64,000 nt of DNA, taken from contig OX104130.1 of the NCBI GenBank assembly GCA_944470555.2, positions 62,749,160 through 62,813,159 on the forward strand, read 5' to 3'. Source of the DNA: Heterobilharzia americana. Its lineage: Eukaryota > Platyhelminthes > Trematoda > Strigeidida > Schistosomatidae. Shown here piece after piece: positions 26,292 to 38,065 of this stretch; within the stretch, counting starts at the first letter, position 1; every line of letters begins with the position of its first letter. Both the position numbers and the translations under genes were made by a program. The notes beneath the pieces were generated by a model. That model ran no database searches and had not been told where the DNA came from. It saw only the letters and a program-made list of their open reading frames with translations.

Positions 26292-26907
26292 TGGAAATAT
26301 TTCAAGTTGTTATTCATTGTAGACTGACATCAATTGGAGGAACAAAGGAAACCTGGGAGCACTGGACAGCTGCTTCATCCCAGTATGGGACTCCCCCAGG
26401 GACCGGACCCGCGACCTTCAGGTTCCGCGGCCAGCACGTTACCATTGAGTCACTGGGTCAGAATCCAGTGGTCCGTATTTCCAACTTCTGTTAGCTCACG
26501 ATATAACGCAACCGCTACCCAATGTCATCGTTGAGTAACTGTCCTCACGACCATCAGGCTTTGCCCCCCGGTCACGACTTCTCATTGCAACTTCGGAAAT
26601 ACTTCTCGAAGCTAGTCACCAATGAGCACCAGTTCAACTGAATTTTGAGGGAGTTGTGGGGATTTGGAAATATTTCAAGTTGTAATTCATTGCAGATCGA
26701 CATCAATTGGAAGAACAAGGGAAACTCGGGAGCACTGGACAGCTGTTTCGTCCTAGTACGGGACCTGAATGTCGCGGGTTCGATCCCTGGCGGGACCATG
26801 GGTGCGCACTGCTGTGGAGTCCCATACTAGGAAGGAACAGTTGTTCAGTGCTCCTAGGCTTCCTCTGTTCCTCCAAATGATGTCAGTCTACAATGAATAA
26901 CAACTTG
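26292..26907 (+). repeat. Composite foldback/tRNA-like element, unit 1
   Basis: The outer ends are about 70-bp inverted repeats starting CAAGTTGTTATTCATTGTAG. Inside, the left end is repeated directly at about 26673, so the block is a long form of about 380 bp followed by a short foldback form of about 235 bp. The short form carries GTCGCGGGTTCGATCCC, which resembles a tRNA T-arm/B box. Related copies lie at 48.5, 56.3 and 59.8 kb. No coding capacity. It could be a MITE or a tRNA-related SINE; a clear target duplication was not found. Confidence 0.75.
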
Positions 26908-27520
26908 ACATTCATATTTTCTTCGATTTTGAAGACGAGGCTGAAATGTTTGTCATAGACCAATCGGTTATTTCATTGAGAACTGAAATTTGGTAATTAT
27001 TTTACTGTTGCCCAACTTTTAATCACTTACCTGCATGATTAATGTCTGCTTCAGCTATTTACTTACGGACGCTTAGCTGTATAATGCACCTGCAAGTAAA
27101 AGATGAACTAGTGATAAAATGGAATAAAATTCTTATCTATGGTTACTTTTTTCTCCATATTTGGCGTTGATGCTATCTATCCTCATGTAAACAGGTGTGA
27201 GGGAAGTGAAAACCTGTTTATTTTTAGTAAGGAAGTAGTCATCTGAAGAATTATTTCCCCTCTTTGAATTTGTGCTTAGGTGCAAAAGATATGGTTACTT
27301 AAAGCAGTTGTCACATACACGCTGTATGTTACAATTCGCATAAGATTAGCCATATATTATTTGAAATATCTACCGGTCATTAAGAGTTACATTTATAGAA
27401 GTATTTGTTATTTTATCAGTTTTAGTAAGTTTCGCACTGATTTTTAGTTAGTTATTTGCAATCTATTTCTGAAAAAGGACTTTTCCATACTTTTTGAAAA
27501 TATATTTAATTCAGTAGGGT

Positions 27521-27590
27521 GCAGATACCTCTAACTGACGAGTCTTGAACAGGACGAAAAGCGCATCTTAGATATCACTACTAGCCACCA
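27521..27590 (+). ncRNA. Hammerhead ribozyme, type I, unit 1
   Basis: All core elements are present: CTGACGA, stem II GTCT/GGAC closing a six-base loop, GAAA, and an ATC cleavage triplet (cut predicted after 27567). Stem I pairs TCTAA with TTAGA, and beyond a CC bulge GATA pairs with TATC. The stem I sequence differs from the family's CCAG/CTGG, yet pairing is kept on both sides. Stem III is very short (AGC facing GCA, with one A-A mismatch), as in schistosome Sm-alpha ribozymes. The tRNA-like head is missing. Transcription is not shown by the sequence. Confidence 0.8.
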
Positions 27591-27605
27591 AGTACACTAT
27601 ACTTT

Positions 27606-27686
27606 GTACTGGGTGGTGATTGAAGGTGAGATGAAAGTCCGGCCGCGGTCCAGATTTTCATCTCACCTTCGATCATCACCTTGTAC
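27606..27686. repeat. Palindromic foldback element, unit 1
   Basis: About 31-bp arms (GTACTGGGTGGTGATTGAAG onward) pair almost perfectly around an 18-bp GC-rich centre containing GGCCGCGG. It sits immediately after the hammerhead. A longer relative with a tRNA-like interior lies at 40.75 kb and shares the following CTAATTTGCCAAA-type flank. Confidence 0.85.
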
Positions 27687-28463
27687 AAATACTAATTTGC
27701 CAAATAACGGCTATCTCAGATAGTCAAATGATACATTATAATTTAACAATGTGAACTTAACAACATGGCCGTAAGTCTTGATCAAGAAATGAGTAGCTGT
27801 TTATAGCGAATTTTACTATTATATTGAAGGAGATATCTATAGTGTTAGTCTGTTATTACACACTGTACACAAATTGAACTGTTCATTGATAAAGGGTTTA
27901 ATCATGAAAATTCATTCAAGAATAGAAAGATTAGGTGTGGAAAATGTTGGAGTTATCGCTAGGTACAGCCATTAATTGGTTATCTCATTGAAAATGTGCC
28001 TTATCAGCTACTTTGATGAATTTCAATAGTAATCAATTTAGATTCGATACTGATAAAATATCGTCATATTACTGAGTAATCATACCTGATAATTCTTTCG
28101 GGTTTCTCTCTACTAACGAAATCATTTGTACTTTCTTCTTAGGTTGTTGTACTGAATGCATAGGATGAATGTATCTGAATGTATCTACCTAGGAAGTGCT
28201 ATTCCCAAGTCAACAATATTCTACCTAATGTATAAATGAAACCGATTGGCATAATAACAATAATATTCACTTTATTCGAAACAATTCTTGGTACAATTAA
28301 GAATTCTTAGCATGATATATTGCAAAAACAATAAAATATATGTATGTATATACTCCTCTAAAATATTTCGAATTGTATCATTATAGAAATCTAAGTAATG
28401 TAAAGAATATTGAAAATGTGAACATTTTAAATTGTTGACTAAATTATTGAAATGAGACTGCTA

Positions 28464-29030
28464 TTATTATTTTTATTGCTAGTCCCTTGAGTTCCTAGTG
28501 GAACATAGGGCTTCAGTAGCACGTCTCCACTCCACTCTGTTCTCTGAGATCTTTTGAACCTGGCTCCACGACAGCCCACAACCTCTCATTTCCTCCTCGC
28601 ACAACCTCCTCCATGTCACCCTCAGCTGGGACGTCCAACTCGTCGCTTCCCATGGGGATTCCACTCGACGACCTGGCATGGAGCGTGATGTCTCCAGTCG
28701 GCCCTCTCAGTGCATGCCCAATCCATCTCCACTTCCTCCTGCATATTTGTTGCGTGATAGGTTCTTGGTTGGTTCGTTGCCAGAGTGAGTTCCTTGTTGC
28801 TTATTCTTTCTGGCAATCCATCTGATCTTCAGTAGCGAGCCAGCGTAGGTGGCAGTTGTTGATGAATGTCTGTAGTTGATTGGAAGTGCCTTTCGTGACG
28901 CGCCAAGTCTCTGAACCATACAGAAGCACTGACTTGACTGAATTGGTGTTGAAAATCCGAATCTTGTTCCACATGCTGAGTGGAGTGCAGAAGATCTCCA
29001 TACTGGTTTCAGGCTAATGAACGCCTGTCT
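28464..29030 (-). mobile_element. Hybrid RTE 3' end, unit 2
   Basis: The left border matches the long RTE (GAAATGAGACTGCTA flank and CTTGAGTTCC), while the right border matches copy A (TGAGGTACATATAT flank). It is therefore a recombinant, not a separate insertion. A 36-bp tract differs from both parents. It encodes the same RT C-terminal fragment. Confidence 0.9.
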
Positions 29031-29541
29031 TGAGGTACATATATCGTCGATGCTTATCTAGACTCTGTAGTATGTATTTAGTTACCACCTATATTTTATC
29101 CACTGTTCACGCATCATTTCATGAATCTCATTACAACTAAGTAATCAATCAAACAAATAATAATAGAAAAAAAAAGATACGATTGAGGAATACATTGAAT
29201 CAGCGGATTAATTAGCATACAGAATCCTAGTTAAGCTTTATAAAGAAAAAAGCGGAGGAAATCTGCAGGCAGCATAAGGAAATACACAAACAATCGTAGA
29301 TCAAAAGTGAGGCAGAATATCTACACCGTTAAATTTATGATACAGTCTGAAGTGCTGAAAGAGATAATATTTTCTGTAAACCAGTCCTTTATTTAAACAG
29401 CTATTCATAGGTTTCTCGACTCTCACAGATATATACATACTGAGTTTTCAACATTAATCTACGATTAAACACGAATTTTATACAAGAATTGCTGTTATTC
29501 AGTAACACGCTTACTTTTTGATAAGTAGTATATTCAGCAAC

Positions 29542-30157
29542 TGGAAATATTTCAAGTTGTTATTCATTGTAGACTGACATCAATTGGAGGAACAAAGGAA
29601 ACCTGGGAGCACTGGACAGCTGCTTCATCCCAGTATGGGACTCCCCCAGGGACCGGACCCGCGACCTTCAGGTTCCGCGGCCAGCACGTTACCATTGAGT
29701 CACTGGGTCAGAATCCAGTGGTCCGTATTTCCAACTTCTGTTAGCTCACGATATAACGCAACCGCTACCCAATGTCATCGTTGAGTAACTGTCCTCACGA
29801 CCATCAGGCTTTGCCCCCCGGTCACGACTTCTCATTGCAACTTCGGAAATACTTCTCGAAGCTAGTCACCAATGAGCACCAGTTCAACTGAATTTTGAGG
29901 GAGTTGTGGGGATTTGGAAATATTTCAAGTTGTAATTCATTGCAGATCGACATCAATTGGAAGAACAAGGGAAACTCGGGAGCACTGGACAGCTGTTTCG
30001 TCCTAGTACGGGACCTGAATGTCGCGGGTTCGATCCCTGGCGGGACCATGGGTGCGCACTGCTGTGGAGTCCCATACTAGGAAGGAACAGTTGTTCAGTG
30101 CTCCTAGGCTTCCTCTGTTCCTCCAAATGATGTCAGTCTACAATGAATAACAACTTG
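29542..30157 (+). repeat. Composite foldback/tRNA-like element, unit 2
   Basis: Tandem copy of the block in unit 1, with no difference noticed. Confidence 0.75.
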
Positions 30158-30770
30158 ACATTCATATTTTCTTCGATTTTGAAGACGAGGCTGAAATGTT
30201 TGTCATAGACCAATCGGTTATTTCATTGAGAACTGAAATTTGGTAATTATTTTACTGTTGCCCAACTTTTAATCACTTACCTGCATGATTAATGTCTGCT
30301 TCAGCTATTTACTTACGGACGCTTAGCTGTATAATGCACCTGCAAGTAAAAGATGAACTAGTGATAAAATGGAATAAAATTCTTATCTATGGTTACTTTT
30401 TTCTCCATATTTGGCGTTGATGCTATCTATCCTCATGTAAACAGGTGTGAGGGAAGTGAAAACCTGTTTATTTTTAGTAAGGAAGTAGTCATCTGAAGAA
30501 TTATTTCCCCTCTTTGAATTTGTGCTTAGGTGCAAAAGATATGGTTACTTAAAGCAGTTGTCACATACACGCTGTATGTTACAATTCGCATAAGATTAGC
30601 CATATATTATTTGAAATATCTACCGGTCATTAAGAGTTACATTTATAGAAGTATTTGTTATTTTATCAGTTTTAGTAAGTTTCGCACTGATTTTTAGTTA
30701 GTTATTTGCAATCTATTTCTGAAAAAGGACTTTTCCATACTTTTTGAAAATATATTTAATTCAGTAGGGT

Positions 30771-30840
30771 GCAGATACCTCTAACTGACGAGTCTTGAAC
30801 AGGACGAAAAGCGCATCTTAGATATCACTACTAGCCACCA
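30771..30840 (+). ncRNA. Hammerhead ribozyme, type I, unit 2
   Basis: Identical to the unit 1 ribozyme in core and stems, with cleavage predicted after 30817. Confidence 0.8.
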
Positions 30841-30855
30841 AGTACACTATACTTT

Positions 30856-30936
30856 GTACTGGGTGGTGATTGAAGGTGAGATGAAAGTCCGGCCGCGGTC
30901 CAGATTTTCATCTCACCTTCGATCATCACCTTGTAC
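30856..30936. repeat. Palindromic foldback element, unit 2
   Basis: Tandem copy of the unit 1 palindrome. Confidence 0.85.
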
Positions 30937-31713
30937 AAATACTAATTTGCCAAATAACGGCTATCTCAGATAGTCAAATGATACATTATAATTTAACAAT
31001 GTGAACTTAACAACATGGCCGTAAGTCTTGATCAAGAAATGAGTAGCTGTTTATAGCGAATTTTACTATTATATTGAAGGAGATATCTATAGTGTTAGTC
31101 TGTTATTACACACTGTACACAAATTGAACTGTTCATTGATAAAGGGTTTAATCATGAAAATTCATTCAAGAATAGAAAGATTAGGTGTGGAAAATGTTGG
31201 AGTTATCGCTAGGTACAGCCATTAATTGGTTATCTCATTGAAAATGTGCCTTATCAGCTACTTTGATGAATTTCAATAGTAATCAATTTAGATTCGATAC
31301 TGATAAAATATCGTCATATTACTGAGTAATCATACCTGATAATTCTTTCGGGTTTCTCTCTACTAACGAAATCATTTGTACTTTCTTCTTAGGTTGTTGT
31401 ACTGAATGCATAGGATGAATGTATCTGAATGTATCTACCTAGGAAGTGCTATTCCCAAGTCAACAATATTCTACCTAATGTATAAATGAAACCGATTGGC
31501 ATAATAACAATAATATTCACTTTATTCGAAACAATTCTTGGTACAATTAAGAATTCTTAGCATGATATATTGCAAAAACAATAAAATATATGTATGTATA
31601 TACTCCTCTAAAATATTTCGAATTGTATCATTATAGAAATCTAAGTAATGTAAAGAATATTGAAAATGTGAACATTTTAAATTGTTGACTAAATTATTGA
31701 AATGAGACTGCTA

Positions 31714-32280
31714 TTATTATTTTTATTGCTAGTCCCTTGAGTTCCTAGTGGAACATAGGGCTTCAGTAGCACGTCTCCACTCCACTCTGTTCTCTGAGAT
31801 CTTTTGAACCTGGCTCCACGACAGCCCACAACCTCTCATTTCCTCCTCGCACAACCTCCTCCATGTCACCCTCAGCTGGGACGTCCAACTCGTCGCTTCC
31901 CATGGGGATTCCACTCGACGACCTGGCATGGAGCGTGATGTCTCCAGTCGGCCCTCTCAGTGCATGCCCAATCCATCTCCACTTCCTCCTGCATATTTGT
32001 TGCGTGATAGGTTCTTGGTTGGTTCGTTGCCAGAGTGAGTTCCTTGTTGCTTATTCTTTCTGGCAATCCATCTGATCTTCAGTAGCGAGCCAGCGTAGGT
32101 GGCAGTTGTTGATGAATGTCTGTAGTTGATTGGAAGTGCCTTTCGTGACGCGCCAAGTCTCTGAACCATACAGAAGCACTGACTTGACTGAATTGGTGTT
32201 GAAAATCCGAATCTTGTTCCACATGCTGAGTGGAGTGCAGAAGATCTCCATACTGGTTTCAGGCTAATGAACGCCTGTCT
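31714..32280 (-). mobile_element. Hybrid RTE 3' end, unit 3
   Basis: Same hybrid borders and same divergent internal tract as unit 2, showing that units 2 and 3 derive from one recombinant by a further duplication. Confidence 0.9.
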
Positions 32281-32791
32281 TGAGGTACATATATCGTCGA
32301 TGCTTATCTAGACTCTGTAGTATGTATTTAGTTACCACCTATATTTTATCCACTGTTCACGCATCATTTCATGAATCTCATTACAACTAAGTAATCAATC
32401 AAACAAATAATAATAGAAAAAAAAAGATACGATTGAGGAATACATTGAATCAGCGGATTAATTAGCATACAGAATCCTAGTTAAGCTTTATAAAGAAAAA
32501 AGCGGAGGAAATCTGCAGGCAGCATAAGGAAATACACAAACAATCGTAGATCAAAAGTGAGGCAGAATATCTACACCGTTAAATTTATGATACAGTCTGA
32601 AGTGCTGAAAGAGATAATATTTTCTGTAAACCAGTCCTTTATTTAAACAGCTATTCATAGGTTTCTCGACTCTCACAGATATATACATACTGAGTTTTCA
32701 ACATTAATCTACGATTAAACACGAATTTTATACAAGAATTGCTGTTATTCAGTAACACGCTTACTTTTTGATAAGTAGTATATTCAGCAAC

Positions 32792-33408
32792 TGGAAATAT
32801 TTCAAGTTGTTATTCATTGTAGACTGACATCAATTGGAGGAACAAAGGAAACCTGGGAGCACTGGACAGCTGCTTCATCCCAGTATGGGACTCCCCCAGG
32901 GACCGGACCCGCGACCTTCAGGTTCCGCGGCCAGCACGTTACCATTGAGTCACTGGGTCAGAATCCAGTGGTCCGTATTTCCAACTTCTGTTAGCTCACG
33001 ATATAACGCAACCGCTACCCAATGTCATCGTTGAGTAACTGTCCTCACGACCATCAGGCTTTGCCCCCCCGGTCACGACTTCTCATTGCAACTTCGGAAA
33101 TACTTCTCGAAGCTAGTCACCAATGAGCACCAGTTCAACTGAATTTTGAGGGAGTTGTGGGGATTTGGAAATATTTCAAGTTGTAATTCATTGCAGATCG
33201 ACATCAATTGGAAGAACAAGGGAAACTCGGGAGCACTGGACAGCTGTTTCGTCCTAGTACGGGACCTGAATGTCGCGGGTTCGATCCCTGGCGGGACCAT
33301 GGGTGCGCACTGCTGTGGAGTCCCATACTAGGAAGGAACAGTTGTTCAGTGCTCCTAGGCTTCCTCTGTTCCTCCAAATGATGTCAGTCTACAATGAATA
33401 ACAACTTG
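32792..33408 (+). repeat. Composite foldback/tRNA-like element, unit 3
   Basis: Tandem copy of the unit 1 block, one base longer because of a seventh C in the run near 33070. Confidence 0.75.
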
Positions 33409-34021
33409 ACATTCATATTTTCTTCGATTTTGAAGACGAGGCTGAAATGTTTGTCATAGACCAATCGGTTATTTCATTGAGAACTGAAATTTGGTAATTA
33501 TTTTACTGTTGCCCAACTTTTAATCACTTACCTGCATGATTAATGTCTGCTTCAGCTATTTACTTACGGACGCTTAGCTGTATAATGCACCTGCAAGTAA
33601 AAGATGAACTAGTGATAAAATGGAATAAAATTCTTATCTATGGTTACTTTTTTCTCCATATTTGGCGTTGATGCTATCTATCCTCATGTAAACAGGTGTG
33701 AGGGAAGTGAAAACCTGTTTATTTTTAGTAAGGAAGTAGTCATCTGAAGAATTATTTCCCCTCTTTGAATTTGTGCTTAGGTGCAAAAGATATGGTTACT
33801 TAAAGCAGTTGTCACATACACGCTGTATGTTACAATTCGCATAAGATTAGCCATATATTATTTGAAATATCTACCGGTCATTAAGAGTTACATTTATAGA
33901 AGTATTTGTTATTTTATCAGTTTTAGTAAGTTTCGCACTGATTTTTAGTTAGTTATTTGCAATCTATTTCTGAAAAAGGACTTTTCCATACTTTTTGAAA
34001 ATATATTTAATTCAGTAGGGT

Positions 34022-34091
34022 GCAGATACCTCTAACTGACGAGTCTTGAACAGGACGAAAAGCGCATCTTAGATATCACTACTAGCCACCA
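34022..34091 (+). ncRNA. Hammerhead ribozyme, type I, unit 3
   Basis: Identical to the unit 1 ribozyme in core and stems, with cleavage predicted after 34068. Confidence 0.8.
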
Positions 34092-34106
34092 AGTACACTA
34101 TACTTT

Positions 34107-34187
34107 GTACTGGGTGGTGATTGAAGGTGAGATGAAAGTCCGGCCGCGGTCCAGATTTTCATCTCACCTTCGATCATCACCTTGTAC
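34107..34187. repeat. Palindromic foldback element, unit 3
   Basis: Tandem copy of the unit 1 palindrome. Confidence 0.85.
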
Positions 34188-35301
34188 AAATACTAATTTG
34201 CCAAATAACGGCTATCTCAGATAGTCAAATGATACATTATAATTTAACAATGTGAACTTAACAACATGGCCGTAAGTCTTGATCAAGAAATGAGTAGCTG
34301 TTTATAGCGAATTTTACTATTATATTGAAGGAGATATCTATAGTGTTAGTCTGTTATTACACACTGTACACAAATTGAACTGTTCATTGATAAAGGGTTT
34401 AATCATGAAAATTCATTCAAGAATAGAAAGATTAGGTGTGGAAAATGTTGGAGTTATCGCTAGGTACAGCCATTAATTGGTTATCTCATTGAAAATGTGC
34501 CTTATCAGCTACTTTGATGAATTTCAATAGTAATCAATTTAGATTCGATACTGATAAAATATCGTCATATTACTGAGTAATCATACCTGATAATTCTTTC
34601 GGGTTTCTCTCTACTAACGAAATCATTTGTACTTTCTTCTTAGGTTGTTGTACTGAATGCATAGGATGAATGTATCTGAATGTATCTACCTAGGAAGTGC
34701 TATTCCCAAGTCAACAATATTCTACCTAATGTATAAATGAAACCGATTGGCATAATAACAATAATATTCACTTTATTCGAAACAATTCTTGGTACAATTA
34801 AGAATTCTTAGCATGATATATTGCAAAAACAATAAAATATATGTATGTATATACTCCTCTAAAATATTTCGAATTGTATCATTATAGAAATCTAAGTAAT
34901 GTAAAGAATATTGAAAATGTGAACATTTTAAATTGTTGACTAAATTATTGAAATGAGACTGTTATTATTATTTTTATTGCTAGTCCCTTGAGTTCCTAGT
35001 GGAACATAGGGCTTCAGTAGCACGTCTCCACTCCACTCTGTTCTCTGAGATCTTTTGAACCTGGCTCCACGACAGCCCACAACCTCTCATTTCCTCCTCG
35101 CACAACCTCCTCCATGTCACCCTCAGCTGGGACGTCCAACTCGTCGCTTCCCATGGGGATTCCACTCGAGTGACTGGCCTGACGCGTGATGTCCACAGTC
35201 GGCCTTCTCAGTGTATGCCTAATCCATCTCCACTTCCTCCTGCATATTTGTTGCGTGATAGGTTCTTGGTTGGTTCGTTGCCAGAGTGAGTTCCTTGTTG
35301 C

Positions 35302-36660
35302 TTATTCTTTCTGGCAATCCATCTGATCTTCAGTAGCGAGCCAGCGTAGGTGGCAGTTGTTGATGAATGTCTGTAGTTGATTGGAAGTGCCTTTCGTGAC
35401 GCGCCAAGTCTCTGAACCATACAGAAGCACTGACTTGACTGAATTGGTGTTGAAAATCCGAATCTTGTTCCACATGCTGAGTGGAGTGCAGAAGATCTCC
35501 ATACTGGTTTCAGGCTAATGAAAGCCTGTCTTGCTTTTCCGATTCTGACTTTGACATCCTCGCCTGTGCCTGTGCCGCCCGTATTTGAAACAGTGCTTCC
35601 TAGATAGGTGAAGGAGATTACTTACTTTAAGTTTCTCCCATTGATGGTGATTGGAGCTTGTTGTTGTTGTTGGTGCGGTATCTTCATCACCTCTGTCTTC
35701 TCTGTATTCACTTGAAGTCCCGTCTTCGCTGCCTCGCCTCTTCTATCAACTTGTTAGTTTTTGCCTGTAGATCTTCAAGTTTATGTGATATCAGGCACAA
35801 GTCATCGTTGGCAAAATCCAGATCTTCTAGGTTCTTTTCCGCAGTCCAGTGTATCCCCCTCTTCTCGCTCCTCACTGTTGTCTGCTGCATGATCCAGTTG
35901 AACACAATCAGGAATATCATGGGGGATAGTAGGCAACCTTGTTTCACTCCTGTCTTCACTTCAAAAGCATCACTGAGCTTCGCATTGTGAATTACTTGGC
36001 CGGCATGTGGCATCTTCATATATTTGTTGAATGAGGCGGATAAAGGTTTGCGGTACTCTGTAGTAATGAAGCAGTTTCCAAATTACCTCTCGGTCGATGC
36101 TGTCAAAGGCCTTCTCGAAGTCGATAAAGTTGAGGTAGAGAGCTGATTGCCATTCTGTGCTCTGTTCTATGATGATGCGAAGCGTTGCAATTTGGTCCGC
36201 ACATGATTTGCACTTCCTGAAGCCTGTCTGTTTCGGTCATAGTTTTCAATCCAGTACATCTTTAAGCCTCTCCAGGATGATGCGGCTTAATATTTTGGTT
36301 GGGGTGGACAGGATCATGATTCTCGCCAGTTCTTGCAAACACTGAGGTATCCCTTCTTCTGCAGTTTGACAAGGTAACCCTCTTCCAATCGTCAGGTACC
36401 TTCTCTTCCTTCCACACCTTCTGCAATAGTGGTGTGAGCATGTCCGCTGTTGTCTCTGCATCTGTTCTCAGTGCTTCTGGCGGTATTCCATCTGGTCCTG
36501 CTGCTTTCGCACATTTCAGTATCTTTATGGCGTTCAGGACTTCCACCTTTGTTGGAGGATTTATGTTCACTTGTAGTTCAGCGGCTGCAGGTGGTATTTC
36601 TGGACGAAGTGCAGGTGATGGTGGTAATGGTGGTGGTCGATTCAAGAGCTTCTTGAAGTG
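35302..36660 (-). pseudogene. RTE reverse transcriptase domain (frameshifted)
   Basis: Segments in order: AAGPDGIPPEAL (fingers), EKVPDDWKRV, ILSRIILERLKDVLD, LYLNFIDFEKAFDSIDRE (motif A with catalytic Asp), VKTGVKQGCLLSPM (motif B), LDFANDDLCLISH (motif C) and SVKSVLLYGSETW near the C-terminus. Motif C carries an extra Asn before the two Asp residues. The decayed RTE copy at 43-47 kb shows LDFTNDDLCL at the same place, so this looks like a family trait. Frame changes occur near residues matching the fingers and after motif A. It would synthesise cDNA from the element's own RNA at the nicked target. Confidence 0.9.
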
Positions 36661-37277
36661 GTCAGCCTATTGTTTCCTTTGTTTCTATTCTCCCGTAATT
36701 GAATTTCCGTCATCAGCTTTTGTTGGTTTCGTCTGCGTTGATCTCTTCTCTACTAGATGGCAACCTGGTTATTTGATACGATGATGTCACGTCTCTGTCT
36801 CTCCTACTTGCAGCCTGTTCTGCTTCACTTGCCAGTGTGTCGTAGAAGTGTCTTTTGTCTTTCCACCCACCCTTCTTCACTTCTTTGTCCGGTGTAATGT
36901 TTTACACATTGTACTTAGTTCCTCTTCTCATCGTTCATCCTTGCACTGGTTTATCTTCTGCTTCACCATCCTTCTCTCCCTGCTCTATCAGCTTCCATGT
37001 ATCCGTCGAGATCCATTCCTGATCTTCTTTCTTCTTCCTTTCTAATACGGCTGTGCAGGTTTCTTTCCACATCTCTTTCAAAGAGTCCCAGTGTTCATCT
37101 ACACAGGTTTCTTCAGGGATGTTCCTCGAAATCTCCCATTTTATCTTCATGGCTGACTGACGTGTAGATTTCCTTTGTAGTTTCATCCTTCAGTTTCCGA
37201 GTGTTGTACTTGAACTGAGGTCTATCACCAGCTTCCTTGAAGGCCTTTAACTTGATTTGGAAGGCAGGTTCCTTGCA

Positions 37278-38065
37278 CTAGATAGTGAGTGGTGTGAACC
37301 TGCCTACATCTGCTCCTCTTCTTGACCTTGTGTCAAGTAGACTACGTCTCCATTTTCTTGAGATTGAGATAAAGTCGATTTGATTTTTAGTGTGTCCTGG
37401 CGTCTGGTGAAATCCATGTCGCTCGCTTTGTGGATATTTTTGTACTTGAACACACTGCCTGACTCCAATCACCAAATTGTTGAATGCACAGAATTCTGCA
37501 AACAATTCTCCATTCTCGTTCATCACCTCACCGAGTGCTTCTCGACCCATGGTTGGTTCTCTTCCTGTGTTGTCCACTCCCAGTTTGGTATTCATGTCGC
37601 CCATTAGAATTTTGATATCTCCAACTGAGGTGGGGTCTTGTCCAGTGTTGATTGCAGTTGTCTGTAGAATTCCTCCTTCTTCTCTCTATCTGCATTATTT
37701 GTAGGTGTGTGGCGTAGCATTGTATGATTGTGACCTTCCTTCCTTGTGAGTTGAACCTTGCTGTTATGATCCTGGAGGAGATTGGTTCCCACTGCATGAG
37801 AGAGAGCCTTCGATGCTGTTGTGGACATCATTATAGCCACTCCAAAACTCAGTGTGTTCGTGGTTGTCGTTTGGGTGACAATATCGGAGTAGATTATTGA
37901 CTCTCCAGTTGACAGTTTGGAGAGTCCACTCCCATTCCATCTGCTTTCGCAAATCTCAAGCACTTCAATGTGATACCTTCTCATCTCCTTTGCAATCTGG
38001 GCTGCCTTGCTGGGTTCAAAAATGGTGCGGACATTCCATGTGCCCACATTTACTTTCGCTTTCAT
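37278..38065 (-). pseudogene. RTE endonuclease domain (frameshifted)
   Basis: The frame opens with MKAKVNVGTWNVRTI, the usual N-terminus of RTE endonucleases. ICESRWNGSG (catalytic Glu region), then MGDMNTKLGVDN (the GDxN motif), QIDFI and RGADVG follow. The metal-dependent nuclease nicks target DNA to prime reverse transcription. The segment between HTPTNNADREKKEEFY and MGDMN changes frame at about residue 150, and the usual closing S-D-H is altered to R-F-T. The protein is not expected to be made whole. The start at MKAKV is the first Met before the conserved GTWNVR. Confidence 0.88.

Larger units (their letters stand above)
25214..34964. repeat. Tandem triplication, three units of 3250, 3250 and 3251 bp
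   Basis: Units begin at 25214, 28464 and 31714. Each holds an RTE 3' end of about 567 bp followed by about 2.68 kb of other sequence. The spacers are nearly identical: I noticed an A-run one base longer in units 2 and 3, and a C-run one base longer in unit 3. A fourth RTE tag follows as the 3' end of the long RTE. The junctions of units 2 and 3 combine the left border of the long RTE with the right border of the truncated one, the signature of unequal crossing-over. High identity implies a recent event or, less likely, an assembly error. Confidence 0.93.

Noticed and set aside
26750..26790. Possible tRNA gene (GGGTTCGATCCC)
   Set aside because: Only a T-arm/B-box-like segment is present. No acceptor stem, anticodon arm or proper A box could be placed, so it is treated as part of the foldback element.
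25214..34964. Repeated array considered as satellite or CRISPR-like
   Set aside because: Unit length is 3.25 kb with RTE tags and only three copies; this is segmental tandem duplication.
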